From: Streptomyces sp. NRRL S-337
GTDB lineage: Bacteria > Actinomycetota > Actinomycetes > Streptomycetales > Streptomycetaceae
Assembly (NCBI RefSeq): GCF_000720175.1
Contig: NZ_JOIX01000014.1
Span: forward strand, 88,812 to 152,811
Length of the DNA stretch: 64,000 nt
Direction of reading: 5' to 3'
Shown here: one piece after another, positions 15,641-23,684 of the stretch
How positions within the stretch are numbered: position 1 is the stretch's first letter
Layout of the letters: each line of letters begins with the position of its first letter
Program-made: the position numbers and the translations under genes
The notes under the pieces: model-generated
What the model saw: the letters and a program-made list of their open reading frames with translations, nothing else
The model's database searches: none
Told to the model about the DNA's origin: nothing

Positions 15641-18385
15641 TCACACGCCGGGCTCGTCGCCGTCGAGGGTCCCCGCGAGCAGATCGTCCGCCCCGGCGAA
15701 CGGAGCGCCGTCGCCCAGCGCCTGCTCGGTCCAGATGACCTTGCCGCCCGCGGTGTAGCGGGTCCCCCACCGCTCGGCCAGCTGGGCGACCAGGAAGAGC
15801 CCCCGGCCGCCCTCGTCCGTGGTGGCGGCCTGGCGCAGGTGCGGTGAGGTGCTGCTGCGGTCGGAGACCTCGCAGATCAGGGAGGTGTCACGGATCAGGC
15901 GCACGCCGATCGGGCCGGAGGCGTAGCGGATGGAGTTGGTGACCAGTTCGCTCAGGATCAGCTCGGTGGTGAACGCCTCGGCGGCCAGGCCCCATTCGAT
16001 CAGCTTGCGCACCGCAGCGGCCCGGACCTGGGCCACCGCGGAAGGGTCGGGCGGGACGTCCCAGTCGGCGATGTGCGCGGCGTCCAGCACCCGGGTGCGG
16101 GCGACGAGCAGCGCGATGTCATCGCTCGGGCTCTCCGGCAGCAGCGCGCCGAGCGCGGCCTCGCAGGTCTCCTCGGGGGTCCGCCCGGGCCGGTCGGCGA
16201 GGGTACGGGCGAGCAGCGCGGTGCCCTCGTCGATGTCCCGGTCGCGGTCCTCGACGAGCCCGTCGGTGAACAGCACCAGCCGGCTGCCCTCCGGCAGTTG
16301 GTGCTGCCAGGTCTCGAACGGCAGGCCCCCGAGGCCCAGCGGCGGGCCGCCCGGCACCTCGGCGGTCTCGACGGTGCCGTCGGGCCGCAGCAGCATCGGC
16401 TGGACGTGCCCGGCGCGGGCCATGGTGCAGGTCCCGGACGCCGGGTCGTAGATGGCGTACAGACAGGTGGCGCCGGTGATCGAGCCGCCGGCCTCCTCCG
16501 CGCCCTCGTCCTGGTCGATGCGGGTGACCAGTTCGTCGAGGTGCCAGAGGATCTCGTCGGGCGGCAGGTCGAGGTTGGCGAAGTTGTGCACGGCGGTCCG
16601 CAGCCGGCCCATCGTGGCGGCGGCGTGCAGGCCGTGGCCGACGACGTCGCCGACGACCAGCGCGACCCGTGCGCCGGGCAGCGGGATGATGTCGAACCAG
16701 TCGCCGCCGACGCCGCCGAGCCCGCCGCGGCCGGCCTGCGCCGGCAGATAGCGGTAGGCGGCCTCGACGGCGTTCTGCTCGGGCAGTGCGCGCGGCAGCA
16801 GACTGCGCTGGAGGGTGATCGCCATGGTGTGCTCGCGGGTGTAGCGGCGGGCGTTGTCGATGCTCACCGCGGCCCGCGCGACCAGCTCCTCGGCGAGCGA
16901 GAGCTCCTCCTCCTCGAAGGGCCCCGGTTCCTGGGAGCGCCAGAAGAGGACCACGCCCAGGATGACGCCGCGGGCCCGCAGCGGGACGGCGATCATCGAG
17001 TGGATGCCGTGCGCGACGATCCTCCGGGCGCGCTGGGGATTCTGCAGGTGCCAGCCCCGGAACGCGGTCAGGTCCGGTTCGAGGACCGGCTCGCCTCGGT
17101 CGATGCCGGAGCCCACCGAGGTGGACGGGTCGAAGCGGACCAGGTGGCCGACGGGGTACAGACCGCTGTCCGGCGGTGCGCCGCTGACGGCGGTGCGCCG
17201 CATCTCCGTGCCGGTGCCGGCGGTGTCCGTGGGTTCGTCGCCGGTCAGCACGTCCTCGGCCAGGTCGACGGTGACGATGTCGGCGAACCGGGCCGCGGCG
17301 AACTCCGCCAGTTCCTCGCAGGTGCGCACCACGTCGAGCGTGGTGCCGATCTCCGTCCCGGCGTCGTAGAGCAGCTTGAGGCGGCCCCGGGCGGACTCGG
17401 CGCGGCCGGTGAGCGCCCGGAGCTCGGTGGTGTCGCGGAGCGTGGTGACGCTGCCGGGCGGGCCGCCGGCCTGTGCGGTGGAGCGCTGGTTGACGGCCAG
17501 CAGGCGGTCGCCGACCGGGTGGACCTCGTCGGTGACGGTCCGGCCGGAGGACAACAGCCGGGCGGTGTCCGGGTCGAGTCCCAGATCGGCGACCGGGCGT
17601 CCTTCGACGTCCGCCGCCAGACCGAGCAGCCGCCGGGCCTCGTCGTTGGCGAGCAGCAGCCGCCCGTCGGCCCCGACGATGATCACGCCTTCCCGTACGG
17701 CGTGCAGCACCGCGTCGTGGTGCTCGTACATCCGGGTCATCTCGGCGGGGCCGAGGCCGTGCGTCTGACGGCGCAGTCGCCTGCTGACCAGGGCGGTGCC
17801 GCCGGTGGTCAGGAGCAGCACCCCCGCCGCGGCGCCGAACAGCAGCGGGAACTGCTGGTCGACCACGCCGCTCACCTTCCTGATGGTGATGCCGGCCGAG
17901 ACCAGCCCGACGACCTTGCCGTCGCGGCCGAAGACGGGGACGACGGCCTGGACGAGCGGCCCGATGGTGCCGGTGATCCGTTCGCTGACGATCCCGCCGG
18001 CCAGTGCCGGCTGCAGCGTGCCGACGAACTTCTTGCCGATCCGGTTGGTGATCGGGTGGGTGTAGCGGATGCCGTCGGTGTTCATCACGACGATGAAGTC
18101 GACGCCGGAGAGCTTGCGGGCGGCCTCGGCCCGCGGCTGGAGCACGGCGGTCGGGTCCGGGGTCTTGAGTGCGGCCTCCAGGCCCGGTGCGCTCGCGAAG
18201 GTGCGGGCGACCGCGACCGATCGGTTGCGGGCCTCACGTTCGGAGTCGGTCCGGGACTGCAGCACGAGGGCGGCCATGGCGGCGGCGACGAGCAGGACCA
18301 CGATCGCCACCTGCAGGAGAAAGACCTGGCCTGCGACAGTTCGCATCCTGAGAACCGAACGCGGGCGGCCGTAGCGTCCGGCCAT
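15641..18385 (-). CDS. Multidomain sensor SpoIIE phosphatase with C-terminal anti-sigma-type kinase domain
   Basis: 914 residues. Helix 1 (about 24-45) and helix 2 (about 182-204) flank an extracytoplasmic sensor resembling CitA/DcuS periplasmic PAS domains (FIVVMNTDGIRYTHPITNRI and PVFGRDGKVVGLVSAGI). Then follow a PAS domain (GVIIVGADGRLLLANDEARR), a GAF domain (about 350-520), a SpoIIE phosphatase (VGGDWFDII, VGDVVGHG, FTDGLVEDRD and SDDIALL) and a C-terminal HATPase_c/RsbW-like domain (LILSELVTNSIRYA ... GGRGLFLV). It can therefore both phosphorylate and dephosphorylate anti-sigma antagonists, with output set by an external ligand and by cytoplasmic signals. No sigma factor lies next to it. 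The 223 bases between 15418 and 15640 hold nothing recognisable. Confidence 0.94.
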   Translation of the reverse strand: MAGRYGRPRSVLRMRTVAGQVFLLQVAIVVLLVAAAMAALVLQSRTDSEREARNRSVAVARTFASAPGLEAALKTPDPTAVLQPRAEAARKLSGVDFIVVMNTDGIRYTHPITNRIGKKFVGTLQPALAGGIVSERITGTIGPLVQAVVPVFGRDGKVVGLVSAGITIRKVSGVVDQQFPLLFGAAAGVLLLTTGGTALVSRRLRRQTHGLGPAEMTRMYEHHDAVLHAVREGVIIVGADGRLLLANDEARRLLGLAADVEGRPVADLGLDPDTARLLSSGRTVTDEVHPVGDRLLAVNQRSTAQAGGPPGSVTTLRDTTELRALTGRAESARGRLKLLYDAGTEIGTTLDVVRTCEELAEFAAARFADIVTVDLAEDVLTGDEPTDTAGTGTEMRRTAVSGAPPDSGLYPVGHLVRFDPSTSVGSGIDRGEPVLEPDLTAFRGWHLQNPQRARRIVAHGIHSMIAVPLRARGVILGVVLFWRSQEPGPFEEEELSLAEELVARAAVSIDNARRYTREHTMAITLQRSLLPRALPEQNAVEAAYRYLPAQAGRGGLGGVGGDWFDIIPLPGARVALVVGDVVGHGLHAAATMGRLRTAVHNFANLDLPPDEILWHLDELVTRIDQDEGAEEAGGSITGATCLYAIYDPASGTCTMARAGHVQPMLLRPDGTVETAEVPGGPPLGLGGLPFETWQHQLPEGSRLVLFTDGLVEDRDRDIDEGTALLARTLADRPGRTPEETCEAALGALLPESPSDDIALLVARTRVLDAAHIADWDVPPDPSAVAQVRAAAVRKLIEWGLAAEAFTTELILSELVTNSIRYASGPIGVRLIRDTSLICEVSDRSSTSPHLRQAATTDEGGRGLFLVAQLAERWGTRYTAGGKVIWTEQALGDGAPFAGADDLLAGTLDGDEPGV

Positions 18386-18803
18386 GTCCTCTTTCTACAC
18401 CTCCCGCATACGGTGGGCGAGCCGCGCGTTGCGGAGCGCAGCCGCCGCCGGCCGGCCCCGCGGCGCGCGACAGAGCCTCATGGTCTGTCCGCAGATCGTC
18501 CCGTGATCCGGGTCCGGGCGCCAGAGGGCGGGAAGACCCCCGGGTACGTTTTACGGCCGCACATATGCGAACGTCTTCGACTAACGGGACATACGGGCGC
18601 CCGAGTTCTGGGCCGTCCATGTAACTCTCCCCACAGGTTTATTCCCGCTTCCGTTCGGCCGGGACCGCTCGGGTGATCGGCACGCCGGGAGAAGTTGCCT
18701 GGTCAGCACGGTTCGCCGGGTTCCGGTGGAGGCCGCGGCGACGCGTGGGGGGACGCGCTCGGCCGCCTACGCGCCGGCGGGCCGGTATGAGACGTTCGTG
18801 GGC
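18386..18803. other. Divergent intergenic region, no gene seen
   Basis: 418 bases between the large phosphatase and the next rightward gene. Short open frames here lack ribosome-binding sites and family character. The stretch 18545-18625 is AT-richer (ACGTTTTACGG, CACATATGCGAACG) and probably carries the promoters. No palindrome of note. Confidence 0.4.
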
Positions 18804-19151
18804 ATGCATCTTCCCGAGGAGATCCGTGCCGACGCGGCCGCCCTCATCGACCACCACGCGCTCGGCCGGTGGAAGCCGAACGACGCCGACCGGCGGGTCG
18901 CCGGCGCGCTGTTCCGCTTCCTGGAGACCGGGCTGCCGCTCACGGGCGAGCAGATCCGGTCCGCCCTGACACACCCGGAACCGGCGGACCCGGCCGACGA
19001 GCGGCTCGTGAGGCTGCTGCACGGCACCGCCGCGCTGCTCGACGACGCCCCGGAGGCCGACGGCCCCGCCGGGCGGGACGCCGTCGACCATGTCTGTCTG
19101 CTGCTGGACGCGCTGGCGCTGTCCCGCCCCGCGGAGTCCTCCGGCCGGTAG
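18804..19151 (+). CDS. Small hypothetical helical protein
   Basis: 115 residues from ATG 18804, where a clean helical protein begins (MHLPEEIRADAAALIDHHAL). The open frame reaches back to a GTG at 18726, but those residues are low-complexity. Almost entirely alpha-helical and acidic, no membrane segment, no recognisable motif. Third codon positions are strongly G/C. It is followed by two strong stem-loops that end transcription before the convergent permease gene. Confidence 0.6.
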   Translation: MHLPEEIRADAAALIDHHALGRWKPNDADRRVAGALFRFLETGLPLTGEQIRSALTHPEPADPADERLVRLLHGTAALLDDAPEADGPAGRDAVDHVCLLLDALALSRPAESSGR

Positions 19152-19163
19152 AAGCCGGCAGAC

Positions 19164-19212
19164 GGGCCCCCAGGCGCACGTACGAGCCCCTCGTACGCGC
19201 ACCTGGGGGCCC
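19164..19212. terminator. Long stem-loop terminator
   Basis: Two 22-base arms (GGGCCCCCAGGCGCACGTACGA and a near-perfect complement, 20 of 22 pairs) with a five-base loop, starting 12 bases after the small gene at 18804. Confidence 0.82.
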
Positions 19213-19290
19213 GCCGTTGGTTCACCCCGACCCGGGGCCCCTCGCGACCGCCCGGGCCACGACCGGCCGGACCACGACTGCTCGGACCAC

Positions 19291-19340
19291 ACACCACGAG
19301 GCCCGCCCGGGAGCGATGCTCCGGGCGGGCCTCGTGGTGT
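19291..19340. terminator. Second long stem-loop terminator
   Basis: Perfect 20-bp arms (ACACCACGAGGCCCGCCCGG and complement) with a ten-base loop, 19 bases beyond the stop of the convergent permease gene. It works as the permease terminator on the minus strand and as a back-up for the gene on the left. Confidence 0.85.
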
Positions 19341-19358
19341 GCCTGGCCGTGTGTGCCG

Positions 19359-20828
19359 CTACGTCGTCACACCGGGCAGGGGGGCCGTGGTGGCCGTCGG
19401 CGCCTCCACGGGGGCCTGCTCGTCCTCGGGGACCGAGATGACCCAATGCGTGGCCTGGCGCGGGCGGAGGTAGACCGCCCAGTAGACCGCGGCGGCGGCG
19501 ACGAGGGCGCCGGTGATGAGCAGGCTCTTGGCGCTCTGCTGGTAGAGCACCCAGGCCAGCACCACGATCAGCAGCGCCGGGACCACCGGCCACAGCGGCA
19601 TCCGCCAGGCCATCCGGTGCTTGTGCTCGCCGCGGCGGGAGACCAGGGCGCCCAGGGCGACGAAGACGTACATCGCGGCGACGGCGACGCCGGTGACCTC
19701 GCTCAGGGTGTCGAGGTTGACGAAGCAGAGCGCCGCTCCGGGGACGCCGACCACGAGGGTCGCCACCCAGGGGGACCCGAAGCGCCGGCCGACGTGCGAG
19801 AAGGCGCGGTTGACGGCGGTCGGCCAGGCGGCGTCGCGGGCCGAGGAGAAGACCACCCGGGAGTTCTGGATCACCATCACGATGGTGGCGTTGATGATGG
19901 CCAGGGCGATGCAGAGGCTGACGAAGGTGCCGATGCCGGAGTTGCTCCAGCTCTGGACCATGCCGGCCACGTCACCGGCGCCGAGGGTCTTCAGGTCGGG
20001 TGCGCCAAGGGTGATCGCGACCACCGGGATCAGCACGACGGCGGCACCGATGCCGAGGGTCCACAGGACCGTGCGGGAGACGTTGCGGCGCGGGTTCTCC
20101 ATCTCCTCCGCGAGGTACACGGCGGTGGAGAAGCCCTGCAGGATGAAGAGCGCGGTGGCCAGTCCCGTCACGATCAGTCCGGCGGTGACGGCGGTGCTGT
20201 GTCCGTGTCCGGCGTCGATCACGGGGTGGACGAGCACGGAGGCGGAGCGGTGGGTGTGGGTGAAGCCGAGGTAGGCGACGACCGCGCAGGCCACGACCTC
20301 CAGGACCAGGAAGATGCCGGTGATCCAGGCGTTGGCACGCAGATCGAGCAGGCCCATGGCGGTGGCCAGCAGCATCACGCCGGCGGCGGTGTACTGCGGA
20401 TCGAGATGGACGATCGGCGCCAGATAGTCGGCCGTGCCGAGCGCGATGATCGGTGGCACGATCATGACGACGATCAGCGAGAGGATGAAGACCAGCCAGC
20501 CGGCGAGGCGGCCCATGAGGGTGCCGACCATCGCGTACTCACCGCCGGAACTCGGGATCAGGGTGCCGAGCTCGGAGTAGGTGAAGGCCACGCCGATGCA
20601 GAGCAGGCCCGCGATGGCGATGGTCAGGGCGGTGCCGGTGCCCAGGCTGGCGAACGAGTCCGGCACGATCACGAAGAGCGACGAGGCCGGCGTCAGGCAG
20701 GAGAGTGTGAGCAGGGTGCCGCCGACCACACCGATGGACCGGGTGAGCTTGGGCGCGGCGGCGGTTTTTTCCGTCGCACTGCGGGTGTCCTGCTCGGACG
20801 CTGCGGGGGCAACAGGCGTGTAGGGCAT
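19359..20828 (-). CDS. APC-superfamily amino-acid permease
   Basis: 489 residues with 12 predicted helices. The first helix region SIGVVGGTLLTLSCLTPASS and the loop IPSSGGEYAMVGTLMG are the typical APC-family substrate/ion-binding unwound segments. YLAEEMENPRRNVSRTV matches the conserved cytoplasmic loop. It imports or exchanges amino acids or related amines across the membrane. A promoter with a TTGACG/TTTTAT pair lies about 110 bases upstream. Both flanking phosphatases point the same way, but the gaps are too long for one operon. Substrate not determinable. Confidence 0.92.
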   Translation of the reverse strand: MPYTPVAPAASEQDTRSATEKTAAAPKLTRSIGVVGGTLLTLSCLTPASSLFVIVPDSFASLGTGTALTIAIAGLLCIGVAFTYSELGTLIPSSGGEYAMVGTLMGRLAGWLVFILSLIVVMIVPPIIALGTADYLAPIVHLDPQYTAAGVMLLATAMGLLDLRANAWITGIFLVLEVVACAVVAYLGFTHTHRSASVLVHPVIDAGHGHSTAVTAGLIVTGLATALFILQGFSTAVYLAEEMENPRRNVSRTVLWTLGIGAAVVLIPVVAITLGAPDLKTLGAGDVAGMVQSWSNSGIGTFVSLCIALAIINATIVMVIQNSRVVFSSARDAAWPTAVNRAFSHVGRRFGSPWVATLVVGVPGAALCFVNLDTLSEVTGVAVAAMYVFVALGALVSRRGEHKHRMAWRMPLWPVVPALLIVVLAWVLYQQSAKSLLITGALVAAAAVYWAVYLRPRQATHWVISVPEDEQAPVEAPTATTAPLPGVTT

Positions 20829-20938
20829 ATCGGTTATCCGTGTCCCATCGGTGCGGGGGCCAGGAGGGGCGCCTCGTGGGGGAAGAGCGCCATGAGCGGA
20901 AGCGCCCGGCTGACCACGGGCGCCGCTTCGATGCCCGA

Positions 20939-20967
20939 ATAAAACCCTCGTCGTCGAGGTCCGTCAA
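20939..20967 (-). promoter_or_regulatory. Sigma-70-type promoter of the permease gene
   Basis: On the minus strand, TTGACG (20967-20962), a 17-base spacer and TTTTAT (20944-20939). The spacer contains CTCG-N4-CGAG, which could hold a regulator. Start of transcription would be near 20932, giving a leader of about 100 bases. Confidence 0.55.
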
Positions 20968-20986
20968 TACCTTGTTAAGAGTGTGA

Positions 20987-21005
20987 GACGACGAAATCCG
21001 TCGTC
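20987..21005. promoter_or_regulatory. Inverted repeat upstream of the permease promoter
   Basis: GACGACG-AAATC-CGTCGTC, a perfect 7-bp-armed repeat about 20 bases upstream of the -35 box. Either an activator or repressor site, or the terminal hairpin of the preceding phosphatase region. The remainder of the 323-base gap (20829-21151) holds no gene. Confidence 0.4.
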
Positions 21006-21151
21006 AGGGACCCTCCTGAAACATGGATCCATGCGCTAACTGCCCTATGGGAGCGGATTTCGCGGCACCGGGAAGCGGGTGCGGATTCTGCGCCCGGCAT
21101 CGGAAACCGGCGCAGGATTCCCCCGCCTTTGAGCGGACGGCGTGCCCCCGG

Positions 21152-23236
21152 TCACTTCCCGGCGCTGCGGACCCGGGCGATGAGCAGGGCGACGTCGTCG
21201 TGGCCGTGCTCATCGCGCAGCGCGCTCAGCAGGCGGTCACACAGCCCCTCCAGGTCCCCCTCGGGCTCGGCGAGCAAGGTGAGCAGGGTGTCCAGGCGGG
21301 TGTCGATGGCCTGGTCGCGGGTCTCGATCAGGCCATCGGTGTAGAGCACCAGCAGGTCGCCGTCGTTCAGCGGGACCGTGGTCTGCTCGAACGGGACGCC
21401 GCCGACGCCGAGCGGGGCGCCGGTGGGCAGGTCGAGCAGTTCGGGCGGGCGGCCCGCCCGGAGGACGACGGGTGGCAGATGCCCGGCGACGGCGATCCGG
21501 CAGTGGCCGTGCTCCGGGTCGTAGACCGCGTACAGGCAGGTGGCGAAGGCCGGGTCGAGGCCGGCGGCGATGTTGTCGAGGTGGCGGAGCACCTCGGCGG
21601 GTTCCAGATCGAGATCGGCCAGCGCGCGGGTGGTGGTGCGCAGCTGACCCATGGTGGCGGCGGCGTTGATGCCGCTGCCCATGACGTCGCCGACGACCAG
21701 GGCGGTCTTGTCGCCGGCCACCGGGATGGCGTCGAACCAGTCGCCGCCGACCTCGCTGGCCGCCTGCGCGGGCTGGTAGCGGTAGGCGATCTCCATGGCC
21801 GTGGGCTGCGGCGGCCGGTGGTTCATCAGGTGGCGCTGGAGGGTGAGCGCGGTCCGGCGTTCGCTCTGGTAGGAGCGGGCGTTGTCGATGCAGACCGCTG
21901 CCCGGGCGGCCAGTTCGACGGCGAGCAGCGCGTCGTCCTCGTCGAACGGCACCTGGTTGCGTACGCGGTAGAGCGAGAGCGCGCCGAGCACCTCGCCGCG
22001 GGCGATCAGCGGCACCGCGAGATAGGAGTGCAGTCCGGCCCGGCGCAGCAGGGCGGCGCCCTCGGAGTCGGCGGCGATGTGCGGCAGGTCGTCCTCGGTC
22101 ACCTGGGCGACGAGCACCGGGCGGGCGTCGGTCACACAGCGGGTGATCAGCCGGTCGGTGTCGTAGGAGGCGATCTGGCCGGTGGGGTCGGCGGCGCGGA
22201 CGGCGTCGGTGGCGTAGGCCGCGGAGACCGCGAGGGCACGGAAGCGGGCCGGGCCGCCGGTGGCGAGCGCGGCCGGGCGCCGGGCATCCAGGACGGCGTC
22301 GAGGACGTCGACCGCGGCCAGGTCGGCGAGCTCGGGCACGATGACGTCGGCGAGCTCGTGGGCGGTCTGGTCGACGTCGAGGGTGGTGCCGATGGTCGCC
22401 GAGGCGTCGGCGATCAGGGCCAGCCGCCGCCGGGCGCGGGCGGCCTCGGTGGCGGCGCTGTGCTGTTCGGTGACGTCCACGACGGAGGTGGCGAGCCCGA
22501 GGACCCGGCCGCCGGGATCCTCCAGCCGGTAGTACGACACCGACCAGGCCTGGTCGGTGTGCGGATCGGCGGCCGTGCGGCCGACGGTGAACTGGTCCAG
22601 CAGCGGCCGCCCGGTCTCCAGGACCTCCCGCATCCGGTCCACGATGACCTCGGTGTCGAGGAACGACAGCGCCTCCTGGACGTGCCGGCCGATGTGTTGG
22701 TCCGCGGGCAGGTCGTTGATCCGCTCCAAGGCCGGGTTGACCATGACGAAGCGCAGGTGGGTGTCCAGGACGGCCAGGCCGATCGGCGACTGGGCCACCA
22801 GCCGTACCGACAGCGCCAGGTCGCGCTCGACCCGGCGCAGGACGGACTGGTCGGTGGCGATGCCGAGGGCGTAGGTCTCGCCGCGCTCGTCCAGCAGGCG
22901 CATGTTGCGGAATTCGACCAGCCGCGTGCTGCCGTCCTTGTGCCGGACGGGGAAGACCCCGGCCCAGCTCTCGCCGCCCGCCATGACGTCGGAGAACAGC
23001 TCCAGGACGAGGTCGAGGTGTTCCGGCGGGACCAGCAGCTTGGCGGCGGGCCGGCCGAGCGCCTCCTTGGCGGTCCAGCCGAAGAGTTGCTCCGCCTGGG
23101 GGCTCCACAGGGCGATCCGGCCGTCCGCGTCCAGCATCACCGCGGCCACGCCCAGTACGTCGAGCAGGCCGCCGGGCTGCCCCGGTGTGGCTCCGACCGG
23201 GGCGGCACCCTCGGGGAACGCGTCGGTCGCACCCAT
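21152..23236 (-). CDS. PAS-PAS-GAF-SpoIIE soluble phosphatase
   Basis: 694 residues, no membrane helix. The first PAS (about 30-145, GVAAVMLDADGRIALWSPQA) and second PAS (about 160-285, GLAVLDTHLRFVMVNPALER) are followed by a GAF domain (about 300-470) and a SpoIIE PP2C domain. The metal-binding residues are intact (VGGDWFDAI, VGDVMGSG, YTDGLIETRD and HDDVALLIAR). Unlike the phosphatase at 15641 it has no C-terminal kinase domain, so it would need a separate RsbW-like partner. AAGGAG lies 8 bases before ATG 23236; the open frame continues to 23332 without support. Confidence 0.94.
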   Translation of the reverse strand: MGATDAFPEGAAPVGATPGQPGGLLDVLGVAAVMLDADGRIALWSPQAEQLFGWTAKEALGRPAAKLLVPPEHLDLVLELFSDVMAGGESWAGVFPVRHKDGSTRLVEFRNMRLLDERGETYALGIATDQSVLRRVERDLALSVRLVAQSPIGLAVLDTHLRFVMVNPALERINDLPADQHIGRHVQEALSFLDTEVIVDRMREVLETGRPLLDQFTVGRTAADPHTDQAWSVSYYRLEDPGGRVLGLATSVVDVTEQHSAATEAARARRRLALIADASATIGTTLDVDQTAHELADVIVPELADLAAVDVLDAVLDARRPAALATGGPARFRALAVSAAYATDAVRAADPTGQIASYDTDRLITRCVTDARPVLVAQVTEDDLPHIAADSEGAALLRRAGLHSYLAVPLIARGEVLGALSLYRVRNQVPFDEDDALLAVELAARAAVCIDNARSYQSERRTALTLQRHLMNHRPPQPTAMEIAYRYQPAQAASEVGGDWFDAIPVAGDKTALVVGDVMGSGINAAATMGQLRTTTRALADLDLEPAEVLRHLDNIAAGLDPAFATCLYAVYDPEHGHCRIAVAGHLPPVVLRAGRPPELLDLPTGAPLGVGGVPFEQTTVPLNDGDLLVLYTDGLIETRDQAIDTRLDTLLTLLAEPEGDLEGLCDRLLSALRDEHGHDDVALLIARVRSAGK

Positions 23237-23328
23237 CCAGGCACTCCTTCCGCCGGTCCCTCTGGGACCGACAGCCGTGGCGCTCTCCGTACATCGGCCG
23301 ATTCTCGCCGTGTTTCCGCTGCCCTCCA

Positions 23329-23580
23329 TCATCTCTCGCCACGGGACGGCCCCGCAGGGAGAGCGGGAGCGGCAGGGCCGGAGCGCCCGGTGCGCGAGGG
23401 AGCATTATCCGCCGCGGGCGCCGGCTCGGCGACCTTGTCGACGATATTGGGGGCGAGGATTCCGGCCGTCGCGCGGAGCCGGTGGCACGACGGGACGGGC
23501 AGGTCATGGCCGTGGTGGTGGCCCCACGGGCCGCCGCGCCACCTCCCGGCCGGGACCTCCGAGTTGGAGATGTCGATCAC
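23329..23580 (-). CDS. Possible small ORF, doubtful
   Basis: An open frame of 83 codons starting GTG-ATC-GAC (IDISNSEVPAGRWRGG, then GHHHGHD). Its first 50 codons have almost only G/C in third position, as a real gene would, and it begins 16 bases from the palindrome at 23596-23624. The second half turns into Pro/Ala-rich sequence with poorer codon bias, there is no clear ribosome-binding site, and no family is recognised. It may be a decayed or chance frame. Confidence 0.22.
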   Translation of the reverse strand: MIDISNSEVPAGRWRGGPWGHHHGHDLPVPSCHRLRATAGILAPNIVDKVAEPAPAADNAPSRTGRSGPAAPALPAGPSRGER

Positions 23581-23595
23581 CAGGGATTACCCTGC

Positions 23596-23624
23596 ATCTT
23601 TAGTTGCCTCTAGCAACTAAAGAT
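23596..23624. promoter_or_regulatory. Strong palindromic operator, MarR type
   Basis: Perfect 12-bp arms ATCTTTAGTTGC / GCAACTAAAGAT around the spacer CTCTA. AT-rich, in an otherwise GC-rich 448-base gap, and 60 bases before the acyl-CoA ligase start. The shape is typical of MarR-family sites. No regulator gene is adjacent, so the protein acting here must be encoded elsewhere. Confidence 0.75.
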
Positions 23625-23684
23625 CTGCGAACGCACCCGGCGGCCGTGACCGGGCCCGCCGGCGCCAGGAGGAAGCCCGACATC

